In this document: one piece after another, positions 21,706 to 31,424 of the stretch
How positions within the stretch are numbered: the first letter of the stretch is position 1
Layout: each line of letters starts with the position of its first letter
Source: Eukaryota sp. TZLM1-RC
Taxonomy: Eukaryota > Metamonada: BaSk clade
Reading direction: 5' to 3'
Length of the DNA: 64,000 nt
NCBI GenBank assembly: GCA_040285825.1
Contig: JAUPSS010000002.1
Coordinates: 2,480,001 to 2,544,000 of the forward strand
Made by a program: the position numbers and the translations under genes
Notes under the pieces: model-generated
Seen by the model: the letters and a program-made list of their open reading frames with translations, nothing else
Databases searched by the model: none
Told to the model about the DNA's origin: nothing

Positions 21706-22537
21706 TGTTGTTGTCGAACTTAAATTGAATTAGTAGGTATCTTTGTATTTTGACTGATGACGTGATACTCGTTTATGAATCAGTTTTATTAATAAACTTA
21801 GATTTCTCTCTCTCCCCTTCGTGTGTTCATCTGCCTAACGGCATCATTAATTATTGGCCCTTCTTATTTCAGATGACTGTTCCCTCTGTTAACCTGACGT
21901 CTCTTTCTTCCATGAAAGTTGAAAGTGTTCTTCTGTTCCTATAGGAGTGAAAGATTTATTCTTCGGTGACTCCTAAGAAAGAGCTTGTTCCAGCAAGACT
22001 CTTGGTCGATTCTTTTCTGTTAGAGTCCCTATCTCTCCAGAAATCCGACGTCTCATCCAGTGACGATGTTCTTCTCAGACATCTACAATCTGTCGTATCG
22101 TTCGTCACGTACGAAGATTTTAGTCGGGCTATGTCAGAACTGAAGCTTGATGTCCGTATTGGTGACGTCCGAGAACGCATGTCCTGTTACCTGCGACGTT
22201 TCCTCCAGGTAAAGAGTAGGGCTTCCGGACTGAAGTTGCCAGACATAGCTTTTCTGAACCGATTTGCCAGAGGAATTCTTCCCGTAGGTCTCCAACGTTC
22301 TCATACCAACGATGCACCGGAGTATTTAACAAACCCCATATCTTCCCTCTATTGAGCCAGTACTGTATTTGTCCTCAGAAAAATGGGAAAAAGTAGTGTT
22401 GTTGTCGAACTTAAATTGAATTAGTAGGTATCTTTGTATTTTGACTGATGACGTGATACTCGTTTATGAATCAGTTTTATTAATAAACTTAGATTTCTCT
22501 CTCTCCCCTTCGTGTGTTCATCTGCCTAACGGCATCA
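21706..22537 (+). mobile_element. Complete 832-bp non-autonomous LTR retrotransposon
   Basis: Two 141-bp LTRs (21706-21846 and 22397-22537) appear identical base for base, start TGTTG and end CATCA. Both sides carry the 4-bp target duplication GAGG, and the interrupted LINE reads on correctly across it. The 550-bp interior has a gag-like ORF but no protease, RT or integrase. A purine-rich tract (AAAATGGGAAAAAGTAG) precedes the 3' LTR. Identical LTRs imply a recent insertion that must have been mobilised in trans, plausibly by a Ty3/Gypsy relative. Confidence 0.9.
21966..22355 (+). CDS. Gag-like capsid remnant of the short LTR element
   Basis: A 129-codon frame starting at GTG contains YLRRFLQVKSRA followed by FLNRFARGILPVGLQR. 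It aligns with YTRDFMKVARKV followed by LARRFLSGIRPKPLKRL in Gag of the Gypsy element at 27923-28816. This is the C-terminal half of a Ty3-type capsid domain. The nearest ATG (21872) is in another frame, so the N-terminal half is broken or recoded. No zinc knuckle is present. Confidence 0.5.
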   Translation: MTPKKELVPARLLVDSFLLESLSLQKSDVSSSDDVLLRHLQSVVSFVTYEDFSRAMSELKLDVRIGDVRERMSCYLRRFLQVKSRASGLKLPDIAFLNRFARGILPVGLQRSHTNDAPEYLTNPISSLY

Positions 22538-22605
22538 GAGGAAATTTTGGTTCATTGAACTTAGTCCCGTTAGTCCTGATTTAATTTGATTAAGCATAGT
22601 AGTTC

Positions 22606-23659
22606 AATAAAAACAACATTTTTGAATAGATCATGATTGCAATAAAGATAGAAAGATGCAATCTACAATGCACACGTGTACGTGTTGCATACACTGAGGC
22701 GAGAGAACAATTCTCGTCTACTTTATTCAACTGTTGGCTACAAATTCCACGATTTTCATTGTGGTCACACAAAACCACCATTGAGAAGTCAATTGAACAC
22801 AAATTAGAACTAAAGTAATGGTACAAAAGATCAGAACACAAAATTATTATAAATATTGTTTACTGTCATTCTGTGTTAAGTAATTGTCATTAAATTGCTA
22901 ATTAAAACCCTCAGCATTGCTTTCAAAATGGCTACAATTTTGTAGTGGTTAGAGATGAGTGTGACCTAATTTCTAATTTTGTTTGACCATTGATCAAACT
23001 ATTAGCAACTTTTTCGGTTGTTATGGTTATAACAAATGTTGATTAGTTTATTTTACTGTTTTATTATTTTACTTTTTTCATTATTTTATTATTTTATTTT
23101 TATTATCATTTTTTTGTCTAACAAAAACACGTATTGTTTTTGATGGCACAATGGGAGAAATTCACCGAACACTTGAATACTTCAACAGTCCATGACATCC
23201 ATGACATGGTTTAAACGGTGTTTTTCAACACTTTTAGTGTTTATTTTGTTTGCTTTAATCTTTGTTTCAGGCACATTCTCAAAGCAAGAGGGACACCTGA
23301 TGAAAAGAGGGACACAAGATGTATGACCTTCATCTATGAAAACCTATAACCTATGGTTATCATGTACCTTTCAGAGGACACAAACTTTACAGCCGGTTTC
23401 ATTCGATTTTTTATCTGGATTTGTGGTAGTTGACAGTTTTTGAACTGTATTGATGTTGATCCTCAATGGTGATTATGAGATCTTGCCTATTACTATGACT
23501 GTGTCACACAGCCAAATGTAGCCCAATTATTTTCTATTGAAAAAAATGGAACGCTGCTGTTGTCAGGCTAGTAGGTTATTGTTCAACTAAATGTAGAAAA
23601 CCTCAACAACGGTTCGTAATCATGTATCACATCCTACTAGTTCTCTGTACACAGTTCTA
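22606..23659. other. Gene-free stretch
   Basis: No gene recognised. A run of TATTTTATT repeats near 23060-23110 is simple AT-rich sequence. The right end must hold the promoter and leader of the RING gene. Confidence 0.5.
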
Positions 23660-24328
23660 ATGGACGACGCTCCCTACTGTAGTTTTTGTCTAGAGTCTGA
23701 AAATGAGCTACAATGGATCAATCTGCCGTGTGCTCATAGTTATCATCAGCAGTGTTTACTCCGCTGGTTGCATCATGGAAAATCAACGTGTCCTCTATGT
23801 CTGCGCCAGTTTGCAATCAACAAATTGTTCCCTTCTCCTATGTTCAAAGTATACAACATATCGGTCAGCTGTCAGCCTAGTCCTGAGGGCCTCTCATTGA
23901 GGCCTTATGGATGGTTCAACGTTCAACTTCGAGTTGTTCCACTCACAAAAGGTATTAAAATAAGAAAAATCAGTTACTACTTTCATCCAGCATTCTCTAT
24001 TCCAATGGTCACAATGAAGAGGGACCCTTATGATTTGCTTGTAAAACTTTGCTCGAGCGATGTGGTTGTTGTGATCTCGATTGTCTACAAGTACAAGGGT
24101 GTCATTCAGGAATTGAACATTCTACACAGGTTATTGAAAGAACCTGCGATGAGAGTTTACATTGGTGATTATTTCAACGGAGATGAACAGTCTTCAGAAA
24201 TAACTAGTCCTGAAACTTATTTTGAACCACTGTTGAGTCTTTACCAGAGACCCAACGATTATTACCAGCAAAATAATAAGCAACGACAAGAGAGAAGGGG
24301 CTGGGGTTTGTTTAAGCTGTTTAGGTGA
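23660..24328 (+). CDS. RING-H2 zinc-finger protein, probable E3 ubiquitin ligase, 222 aa
   Basis: Residues 7-50 form a complete C3H2C3 RING. CSFC provides ligands 1-2, LPCAHSYHQQC ligands 3-6 and CPLC ligands 7-8, with the usual hydrophobic and Trp residues (LLRWLHHGKSTCPLC). Such domains recruit E2-ubiquitin. The remaining 170 residues are beta-like and unlike known substrate modules. There is no TM segment, and a basic tail (KQRQERRGWGLFKLFR) could bind membranes or nucleic acid. The start is ATG 23660, with the RING almost at the N-terminus. The gene converges with the saposin gene 380 bp downstream. Confidence 0.85.
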   Translation: MDDAPYCSFCLESENELQWINLPCAHSYHQQCLLRWLHHGKSTCPLCLRQFAINKLFPSPMFKVYNISVSCQPSPEGLSLRPYGWFNVQLRVVPLTKGIKIRKISYYFHPAFSIPMVTMKRDPYDLLVKLCSSDVVVVISIVYKYKGVIQELNILHRLLKEPAMRVYIGDYFNGDEQSSEITSPETYFEPLLSLYQRPNDYYQQNNKQRQERRGWGLFKLFR

Positions 24329-24355
24329 GGTTAGCATGTAGTCATTGAGAGCATT

Positions 24356-24559
24356 ATGGATTCAGTAATAAACCTGTGGTTATTTAATAATTACTCAAAC
24401 AATGCCTACTATCCCAGCTTAACGCTCAACAATCACTACTTTAAACTTTTTTTCCACACATTGCATCAGTGGCAAGAAAACAATAATGAATTTTCTCACC
24501 AATTAGCGCTATTAGTGAAGTCAATAAATTCAATTATTTTGAAAGATAGAAAGAATTGA
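24356..24559 (+). CDS. Small ORF of 67 codons, unknown
   Basis: It begins with ATG 28 bp after the RING stop codon and is rich in Asn, Leu and aromatic residues, with no motif. It could be 3' UTR of the RING gene rather than a protein. Confidence 0.2.
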   Translation: MDSVINLWLFNNYSNNAYYPSLTLNNHYFKLFFHTLHQWQENNNEFSHQLALLVKSINSIILKDRKN

Positions 24560-24708
24560 TCCTAAACAAGAAAATTAGTTATTATAATCCACATTAAACA
24601 GCTCGCCCTATATTTGTTTTGATAATTTAAAATTTCGTACCATTCTCAAAAATCAACAATTAAGGATAAATAGTAGAAATTTATTAACTTTTGAGGATAA
24701 AACAGAAC

Positions 24709-25242
24709 TTAAGTGCAAATGCCTATCTTCTTACAAAAATCTCTTTCAAAATGATGCAGGCCTAGGCTTTCTCGGATATTTTCAAGGTTTTTATAAAGAG
24801 AGTTTCTACAATTGCTCTGTTTCTGGGATTCATCGAACATTTTTTGACAAGCAAACTCACCAATTGTACGTACTCTCTTCAAGTCGGTTTGTTGCTTTTC
24901 GGGCAAATACTTTCTGATAAATCCAGCAAGTTTGATGCAAGTCTCACAGGTTGGGGATTCGCAAATACGCATGGACTGGCAAAATCTCTGGGGTAAGTCC
25001 CCTTGTTTCATCCAATTGTTGAGGTCTTTTTTGTTCTCCTCAAGCCAATACAAGCAGCGAGGTTCATAACTTCTTGGTAACAAGTAACATGCTCTTTTCA
25101 AGTCATGGGTAAGGTCATTTGCTTCCTCAATTGGTTTTTCAGGAAGTATTGATTGTGTCATTTTGAGGCATGTATCACAGTACGGCCCTGAGCAGTGTAC
25201 TGAAAAAATAAACAACCCTAGAAGTGTAAGAATGACTTTCAT
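24709..25242 (-). CDS. Secreted protein with two saposin-B domains, 177 aa
   Basis: The first 18 residues (MKVILTLLGLFIFSVHCS) are a signal peptide. Two saposin-like units follow, residues about 21-95 and 98-177, each with six Cys in the saposin-B spacing: CDTC/AC/RC/FC/IC, then CETC/AC/NC/FC/IC. Saposin-like proteins bind or perturb lipid; members include lysosomal lipid cofactors and the amoebapores of amoebae. Which applies here cannot be told from sequence. The acidic-basic surface helices and tandem arrangement suggest a prepro-saposin processed in a phagolysosome. A TACTAAC branch-point-like motif and TTTTTCAG lie 30-55 bp upstream of the ATG, suggesting a spliced leader exon. Confidence 0.85.
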   Translation of the reverse strand: MKVILTLLGLFIFSVHCSGPYCDTCLKMTQSILPEKPIEEANDLTHDLKRACYLLPRSYEPRCLYWLEENKKDLNNWMKQGDLPQRFCQSMRICESPTCETCIKLAGFIRKYLPEKQQTDLKRVRTIGEFACQKMFDESQKQSNCRNSLYKNLENIRESLGLHHFERDFCKKIGICT

Positions 25243-25270
25243 TTGAGAGGCACATCAAAACTGGCCAATA

Positions 25271-25339
25271 CTGAAAAAGACCAAACAGGGTTAGTAGATA
25301 TCAAGTAAGCGTTTAAGTGAGCAAAAAACGCCCCTTCAC
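25271..25339 (-). other. Candidate 5' UTR intron of the saposin gene
   Basis: On the minus strand a GTGAAG donor-like sequence at 25339 is followed by the yeast-type branch motif TACTAAC (25290-25296) and a pyrimidine-rich TTTTTCAG ending at 25271, 28 bp before the ATG. The branch motif and acceptor are convincing. The donor is chosen by analogy with GTGAAG at 36309. Confidence 0.35.
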
Positions 25340-25349
25340 GAGGACCGAC
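25317..25349 (-). repeat. 33-bp dispersed motif, copy 1
   Basis: This sequence recurs at 38423-38455 with 29 of 33 positions identical. On the minus strand it reads CTCGTGAAGGGGCG then TTTTTT and YRCTCAC. Here it lies in the leader of the saposin gene. The T6 run could end a Pol III transcript; alternatively the GTGAAG is a splice donor. Confidence 0.55.
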
Positions 25350-25509
25350 TCTCTCCTTTTATCACTAACTTAATCTCAACGTCAGTGGTCGCTTCCAAAT
25401 TCTTACCCCGCATTAGTCCTCCCATGATGGCTTTCGTCACAGACAGGGAAGGAATGGAGACGACAGAACAAGAGGAGAAGATTAGGGGAGAGATTTAACA
25501 GCACTCAGA

Positions 25510-27246
25510 AGTCAATTTCTTTTTGATTTTTCCAATTTAAAGCTAGCTGATTCTTTTAAAAAGTTAGTTTCACAGTCTTGGAGCAGTAAATGTTATCCTA
25601 TGTTAAAAATAGTAGGATACATGGATGATATTTCAATTATTGGTCCATTGAATGTTTTGAATGAAATTGCCACTGAAGCTTCACTTTTTTACAACGAGAT
25701 TGGTCTTTTGCATAACCCCGACAATTGTCTGCTCTTAGGAAATGTAAAGGATATTTTAACCATTGATAATGTTGAAATTCCTTTTGTAAACTATTCCTCA
25801 GACGCATTTCGCTTCCTTGATTGTTGGCTTGGAAATGTTCCCAAAACTACCGATGAATGATAAAATCTTTGATTGAAATTGGGATCTTGATATAATTTGT
25901 TCTTTTAAAATGGAGAAACATATTAAATTTTTTAGTTTAAAAATTTGTTATTCAGGGAAAATTGCTGACATTTTGAGAACAACTTTTTCTGATATTTCAC
26001 GTGCTTTATGCCGTTCATTTAATTACTTGAGAACAAAATTTTTGCGTCTTTGATTGATGTCAATCCTGATCTAATTCGAAGCCATGTATATTCATCATCT
26101 AATTTTTGGAAGTAATTTCACTAAATCGTCTATTCTCTGTCAAAGTGCTTTCCTTGGTGGAGGGAAAAATTTTGTTTTTGAATTTTGCAACCGGTCTCTA
26201 AATGATGTTAATTTTTTGAATTCTACAAGCAATAATTTTTTAAGAGACCTTGAAAATGCCCTTGATTGTTTGCCTCCTGAAATCTGGAGTAAATGCTTTC
26301 CCGATAATGTGCAGGAAATAGCACCTAGAACACTAGCTAATTTGAGGTATTGTGTTAAAAAATTGCAACAAAAATTAACAATAATTTGTGAAGGCTTGGA
26401 TTTTAATGTTCGTCTTGGCTCAGCCAAAAAAGATAATCCCGCTTTCGCAAATTTTTAGTTAGATGCTCAAAATAGTTCTTCATCTTGTTGAATTTCTCAG
26501 ATTCCTCAAATTTTTGGTCTTCTTTTAGATGATACCACATTTTCTTGTACAATGCGCCTTCGATGTTCTATTTGGCCCAATAACGTTCCTCATAATTTGG
26601 TTTGCAAATAGGGATCAAAAATTTCTCCAAATCATTTGCTTAACTGTAAACATTTTATTACTTTTCGAAAAACAGTTCATGATGCAGTTAGAGATCAGCT
26701 CTATTGTATGTCTAAGTCTCACAAAATCGTCTCCTATTTGGAACCATTATTTTCTCGTTTGGTTGATGAGGACACTTTGAATTCTTTTGGTCGTAACAGA
26801 GGTGATTCAATGCTTTAGGGACTTGATGGGACCACTATCATTACTGATGTGAGATCAATTGATATGTGTAATTATTCTTGAAAACCATCAGCTCAGTCAA
26901 AACACAGGAATCCGCTGTCTGTTGCCCAAAAATCTAAAATTGATAAGTATAAAGCAAAGTTGGTTTCCTTAAATGCTGAATCTCACACTCATTATGTCCT
27001 TTGTCCATATGCTTTTCCCTTACATGGTACGCTCGGACCACCTGCTTTATTTTTTTTGGATGATTTTGTTGAAATTGTAAAACAACGTACATGAAGAATT
27101 TTTGACAAAACGTTTTGGCAGAACAGAATTCTATTCTCAATTTTGAAAGGTGTTGTATCGTTATTGTCTTCTGCCCTATTATCTCTTGGTCGCTTTTATG
27201 AAGGAAAAACTTCCAGTCAATTATTGGCTGATTTGGGATATGAAGA
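25510..27246 (+). mobile_element. LINE lineage B, 5'-truncated
   Basis: It starts within the RT palm (VGYMDDISIIGPLN, catalytic YMDD at about 25618). It continues with the thumb (CQSAFLGGGKNFVFEFCNR, LPPEIWSKCFPDNVQEI), the zinc-motif region and the C-terminal domain (HYVLCPYAFPLHGTLGPP, FWQNRILFSILKGVV). Numerous stops separate 26084-26458, 26529-26818 and 27143-27246. A lineage A copy joins at 27247. Confidence 0.8.
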
Positions 27247-27771
27247 TTTAAATCAAGATCTTCACTCATTGTTATTGGAAAAGAATGTTTGTGAAAGCAA
27301 GTCATCAGATTCTTCACTTTTTGTAACCATTGTACCACGAATATTTGGATTGTGTGTCACTAATGAAGCATTTGTAACAAAAATGAGATTATATTTGAAT
27401 ATCCCCATTAATCAATTATTATCAAAAGAAATATGTATTTGTTCGAATTCACCTTAACTCACTTTGCGCCATGCTCTGAATTGCTCTATATTGATAACTT
27501 ATTGTTCTTCATTACATGATGCTGTTAGAGACACTGTTTTCAATATGGCACAAACTGCAAGAATATCGTGTATCAAAGAGCCCCTGTTTAAGGAAACACT
27601 TTCTCTGAATAATTTTGGTTCTGATGATAGAGGTGATGTATACTCTGATTGGAATGATAATTCTGAAGCTTTTGTTGACTTTGTCTCATGTAATGTTGCA
27701 AATGATTCTTTGGTTCACAGAAGAAAACTTAATCCTGTGACTGCTCTTGATTTTAAAGCAAAAGAAAAACA

Positions 27772-27946
27772 TGTTGGCTCCTCGCCATAGTTAGTTAGTT
27801 GTTTGTTCTTTACAGTAATCACGTGATGCCACGTCATCACGTATTTATCTAGATTCTAGTATAATTTCACCTGATTATTCACACCCGCTGTAATAAGCAC
27901 CCTGTTTTCCGTTTATTACCTGATGCATGCCCATATTGACCCAACA
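27772..27946 (+). repeat. 5' LTR of the Gypsy element, 175 bp
   Basis: It starts TGTTGGCTCC and ends GACCCAACA. An interior near-palindrome around ATCACGTGATGCC/CATCACGT contains an E-box (CACGTG). A TATTTATC-type AT-rich box follows, compatible with a promoter. The Gag ATG lies within its last 24 bases. Confidence 0.95.
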
Positions 27947-28816
27947 GTAATTACTGTGGCCCAAACGAATAATCCTGGCCGAGTTGCCCCAATTCTCCGA
28001 AGTGCTGACCGCTCCTCTTGCTCGCGCTTCGTCGACGAGTTGCGAGACTTTGCCGTCCGTATGTCCTTAATGAGACCTGAACCCGCTCCCACTAATTCCC
28101 AGAACTCTAGAAGAAGTTCCCGAAATCCCGCCCCTGAACCAGCTGAAGAAGCTGAAGAAGAAGTCAACCCTGAAGAGATCCGTTTCAATCTCCATGATGC
28201 CTTGGCTGAAGATAGTCCTGTTGACCAAGAGGAGGAGGAAGAAGTTCCTCTCCTGTACTCTGATAACTCTGATGTTTCTGATGAAGAGAAACCCGACCTG
28301 TTATGTCTTGTAGGAGCCCAAGACCCTGATGACCTCGAGTCCCTGTTATTGCCTTACATTCCTAGATGTATTGCCCCTGATGTTTTGGATACTTTTCTAG
28401 TAATTCACCAGATCTCTCCTAAGAAGCCCAAGAAGATCCTGAAATACCTGTTGTTCTCTACGCGCGTCGAAGATACCGCTAAAGCGTACCAGATGTTTAA
28501 CCGTGTATCCTTGCCCCTGAATTGCCGTGATGCTGATGAAGCCATCACCCGATACACCCGAGATTTCATGAAGGTAGCTCGCAAAGTACCTTCCCTCCAG
28601 AAAGAAGAAGCCCTAGCAAGAAGATTCCTGAGTGGAATACGCCCTAAACCCCTGAAGAGATTACTGAAGACTGAAGCCGAAGATGGTCTTATTACCTCCA
28701 TCCCTGAAGTTATTTTCCGTTTAAAAGAGTTGCTCCCTGATTACCACCGTCCTTACTCTCGTAATGCCTACTTGTTTGAAGATAAGTTAGCTCAGAAATA
28801 CCAGGATTTTCCGTGA
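27923..28816 (+). CDS. Gypsy Gag, capsid portion, 297 aa
   Basis: The ATG lies inside the 5' LTR. The N-terminal 100 residues are acidic and disordered. The capsid domain (about residues 130-270) includes PDVLDTFLVIH, YTRDFMKVARKVPSLQKEEALARRFLSGI and the PLKRLLKTEAEDG end. The frame ends at TGA in the context TTTCCGTGAG, and Arg-rich nucleocapsid codons with a zinc knuckle continue at once in the +1 frame. That could be programmed recoding or a one-base insertion. Confidence 0.85.
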   Translation: MHAHIDPTVITVAQTNNPGRVAPILRSADRSSCSRFVDELRDFAVRMSLMRPEPAPTNSQNSRRSSRNPAPEPAEEAEEEVNPEEIRFNLHDALAEDSPVDQEEEEEVPLLYSDNSDVSDEEKPDLLCLVGAQDPDDLESLLLPYIPRCIAPDVLDTFLVIHQISPKKPKKILKYLLFSTRVEDTAKAYQMFNRVSLPLNCRDADEAITRYTRDFMKVARKVPSLQKEEALARRFLSGIRPKPLKRLLKTEAEDGLITSIPEVIFRLKELLPDYHRPYSRNAYLFEDKLAQKYQDFP

Positions 28817-30368
28817 GCAAAGAGCCAGATCAACCACCCAAGTAAGAAGAAAGTCATATAGAACCCCTAGGCGAGGTTCCCGAACTCAGTCATCCAGACC
28901 CGATACTAGATCAACCCAACCTCGTACTCGTACTCCACAATCTAATCAATCTCATGAACTGATTTGTAATTATTGCAAGAAACCCGGACATGTAGTCCGC
29001 GATTGCCCTGACCCTAACTGTAAATTGAGCCAAGTTAACAAGAAGAAACCTTATAAGAATCCAAGGAACCCTACTCACTCTAGAACTCATTCTACCCGTA
29101 ATAAGACTCAATCAAATTCTATCGTCGAATCCATTAAGGAAGGATTAAAGGAAGACTACTCAATCGACGAAACTTATTATTCTCGTACTGTAACCCACTC
29201 CAGCTCTTCTGACACTGAAGATTTAGCTTATAACGTATCATTAAACCCACTTTCAATAAATTCCGATAGCTACTCTGAAGACACTTCAAACTCTCCTAGC
29301 CCTAATACCTTTCTCTCTGACTCCAATTGCTATGATCTGGACGATGTGTTTGAAAATCTAGATTTTGTCCTCCCTGGCCGAGATTTCCCCTCATTTCAAG
29401 ACTTAACGTATGTTGAACCTAGCAAACCACAGATTGCCAAGCAGAAGACACCCTCTTTTCCTGCTCGTTGTGCTAGAAACGAAGTCCTGAAATCTTCTCG
29501 GGCAGCCACGATTCAGGACGAAAGGGTGAGCTCCTGCGAAGCTTCTGTTGTTGAAAAGGTAACTGATTCTTCACTAACTTCAAGAGACTCTTTAGAGACT
29601 GATTTGCCTCAGATACATGACCAAAGGAAAGCCCTGATGGATAACATCCATGATTTCTCGTTGGAGAGAGCAAGTTCTCACCTCGATTCTGATATGGCCC
29701 TCCTGGACGCTGACTGTGCACAAGGACCTGGTCCATCTGATAAAAACTCATCTCTCGAAGAATCTTCTGAAAGTTCAGTAACTGAATCTGCAAATACTTT
29801 AGTCGCAGCTAAAATCTCCGCCCCAGCTCCTGCCTGTCTGATATTCCCTGATAAGTCTAAGATCTTTTTCACGCTGAAAGAACTGAATCAACCTATGGAC
29901 AAAAATTTGTTACACCTGAAGATATTTACCAAACCTGATCACTTTCTGTATGGTATGGTTGACACTGGAGCAACCGTATCCTGTATTTCCGAAGAGATCG
30001 CCGAAGTTGCCAAGCTCCACATTGAGAACCAGACCACCTCTTTAAGTTTAGCTGATGGAAAGCTAATTGATGTTAAGCTAGCAAAAGGAAGATTCGCCTT
30101 CATGTTAGGAGAAACCGCTAAGCTAATTTATTTAACCTTGAGACTCTGTCTATTACCCTGTCCCAACAATTTTATTCTCGGTTGTGACGCCCTGAAACGC
30201 CTTGGCTTATCAACTGAAGATTTTCTGTTTATTAATCTTTCAACCCGCAACTTACAGATTCAAGAAGATGAATCTATTCCTGACTGTTTCCTACCTGATT
30301 CTCAGAACGTTTGCTCTCACGACGACCTATCTGATACCTCGACTGCCCTGAATTTGTCCAAGCTCTAA
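28815..30368 (+). CDS. Gypsy nucleocapsid zinc knuckle and aspartic protease
   Basis: The frame opens with an Arg/Ser/Thr-rich basic region, then the knuckle CNYCKKPGHVVRDC (CX2CX4HX4C) near 28968. A long Ser/Asp-rich linker follows. The retropepsin active site MVDTGATVSCISEE has its DTG at 29961-29969, and FILGCDALKRLGL is the C-terminal protease flap-side motif. It ends TAA before RT, which begins in another frame. Confidence 0.85.
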   Translation, partial: EQRARSTTQVRRKSYRTPRRGSRTQSSRPDTRSTQPRTRTPQSNQSHELICNYCKKPGHVVRDCPDPNCKLSQVNKKKPYKNPRNPTHSRTHSTRNKTQSNSIVESIKEGLKEDYSIDETYYSRTVTHSSSSDTEDLAYNVSLNPLSINSDSYSEDTSNSPSPNTFLSDSNCYDLDDVFENLDFVLPGRDFPSFQDLTYVEPSKPQIAKQKTPSFPARCARNEVLKSSRAATIQDERVSSCEASVVEKVTDSSLTSRDSLETDLPQIHDQRKALMDNIHDFSLERASSHLDSDMALLDADCAQGPGPSDKNSSLEESSESSVTESANTLVAAKISAPAPACLIFPDKSKIFFTLKELNQPMDKNLLHLKIFTKPDHFLYGMVDTGATVSCISEEIAEVAKLHIENQTTSLSLADGKLIDVKLAKGRFAFMLGETAKLIYLTLRLCLLPCPNNFILGCDALKRLGLSTEDFLFINLSTRNLQIQEDESIPDCFLPDSQNVCSHDDLSDTSTALNLSKL

Positions 30369-31424
30369 GTGACAATCTATTAAAGAAGTTACCTGACATT
30401 GAGAAAACCAGCTTCAATCTCAATGATACTACCCTGTCCGTAGACGTTAAAAAACTACTACTTAAATTCCCTGATATTTTTGCTAAACTACCCGCTCCTG
30501 AAGGAATAAAATGTGAACCAATGAAGTTAGAATTCTATGATGAATCCTCAATTGTTAGTAAGAAGGCAAGATTCTTACCTCCAGACAAGCTAAAGATTGC
30601 TAATGAAGAAATTGAATACTCTACTGAAGAACGGCTTTGCCGTCCCATATGATGGCCCATTCGCCTCACCAATTCATCTTGTTTGTGCCCCTGACAAGGC
30701 ACCACGATTAACAGGAGATTATTCAGGTCACAAAGGTATCAACGATCTAACCATCCCCGTCCCTGCTGACTTACCAAGAATTACAGATGTCTGTGCCTTC
30801 CTGTCTTCCGCCACCTATGTCGCAACTCTAGATCTCCCCAAAGCCTTTTGGCAATTGAATTTACGACCAGAAAATCAACCCAAGACTGCTATCGTAATAC
30901 CTGGAAGGAAGGTAATGTTTACCCGTGCCGCTTTCAGTCTGAAGAATGTACCAGCCATCTTCCAAAACTTAATGAGGAAAATTTTCGATTGTGACGGAGT
31001 TTTTATCTACCTCGACGATATAATCGTAGCCGCAGAGAGCAAAACAGATTTCTTGAACCGCCTAGAATATATATTCATAAGAGCCCGAGATTACCGTGTC
31101 CGAATTGGCCTACACAAATGCGCTTTTCAGACCAAAGACTACCCAATTCGTGTATTAGGAGCTATTTTCGAGAAAGGTACTCGAAGAATCTGCCCCTCTA
31201 GAATTGAAAAGCTGAATAAAATTCCTATCCCAACTTCCGTCCCAGAACTACGTTCTTTCGTTGGCGCAATCAACTTCGTCCGAGATTGGTTACCTGCAGT
31301 AAGCACTGAACTCGCCCCGCTCACTGAACTGCTGAAAGGATCTCCCCGCAAGATACACTTGAACCAACAACAGATTGAATGCTTTCAGAACATTAAGAAG
31401 TTGATATCAATAGTGTACCACTAG
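30369..31424 (+). pseudogene. Gypsy reverse transcriptase, frameshifted
   Basis: Codons from 30369 (KFPDIFAKLPAPEGIKCEP) lead into the fingers in one frame. From about 30610 the frame is that of the ORF at 30597-31424. It contains NGFAVPYDGPFASPIHLV, ATLDLPKAFWQL, FSLKNVPAIFQNLM and the catalytic FIYLDDIIV (31002-31028). The thumb and connection (LRSFVGAINFVRDWLP) precede RNase H. The shift near 30610 breaks any single polyprotein. Confidence 0.85.

Larger units (their letters stand above)
20956..22605 (+). mobile_element. LINE lineage A 3' part, split by an LTR element
   Basis: Plus-strand codons are collinear with 52600-53400 in reverse. They include the HDAVRD block, LSLNNLGSDDRGDIYCDW (RLE-like motif), EAVVDFVTCNV, FIAFPFSINERLS and FQKLVQEKTMKR. 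The coding end at GTAGAGG (21705) continues after the insertion as GAGGAAATTTTGG at 22538, followed by the lineage A tail. Stops and shifts show decay. Confidence 0.8.

Noticed and set aside
25317-25349. U6 snRNA 3' end (TTCGTGAAGC-like)
   Set aside because: GTGAAG and a T run resemble U6, but the ACAGAGA box and the conserved U6 centre are absent upstream.
26140-26427. Minus-strand frame with repeated Lys/Leu
   Set aside because: Antisense of the LINE B thumb region on the plus strand.
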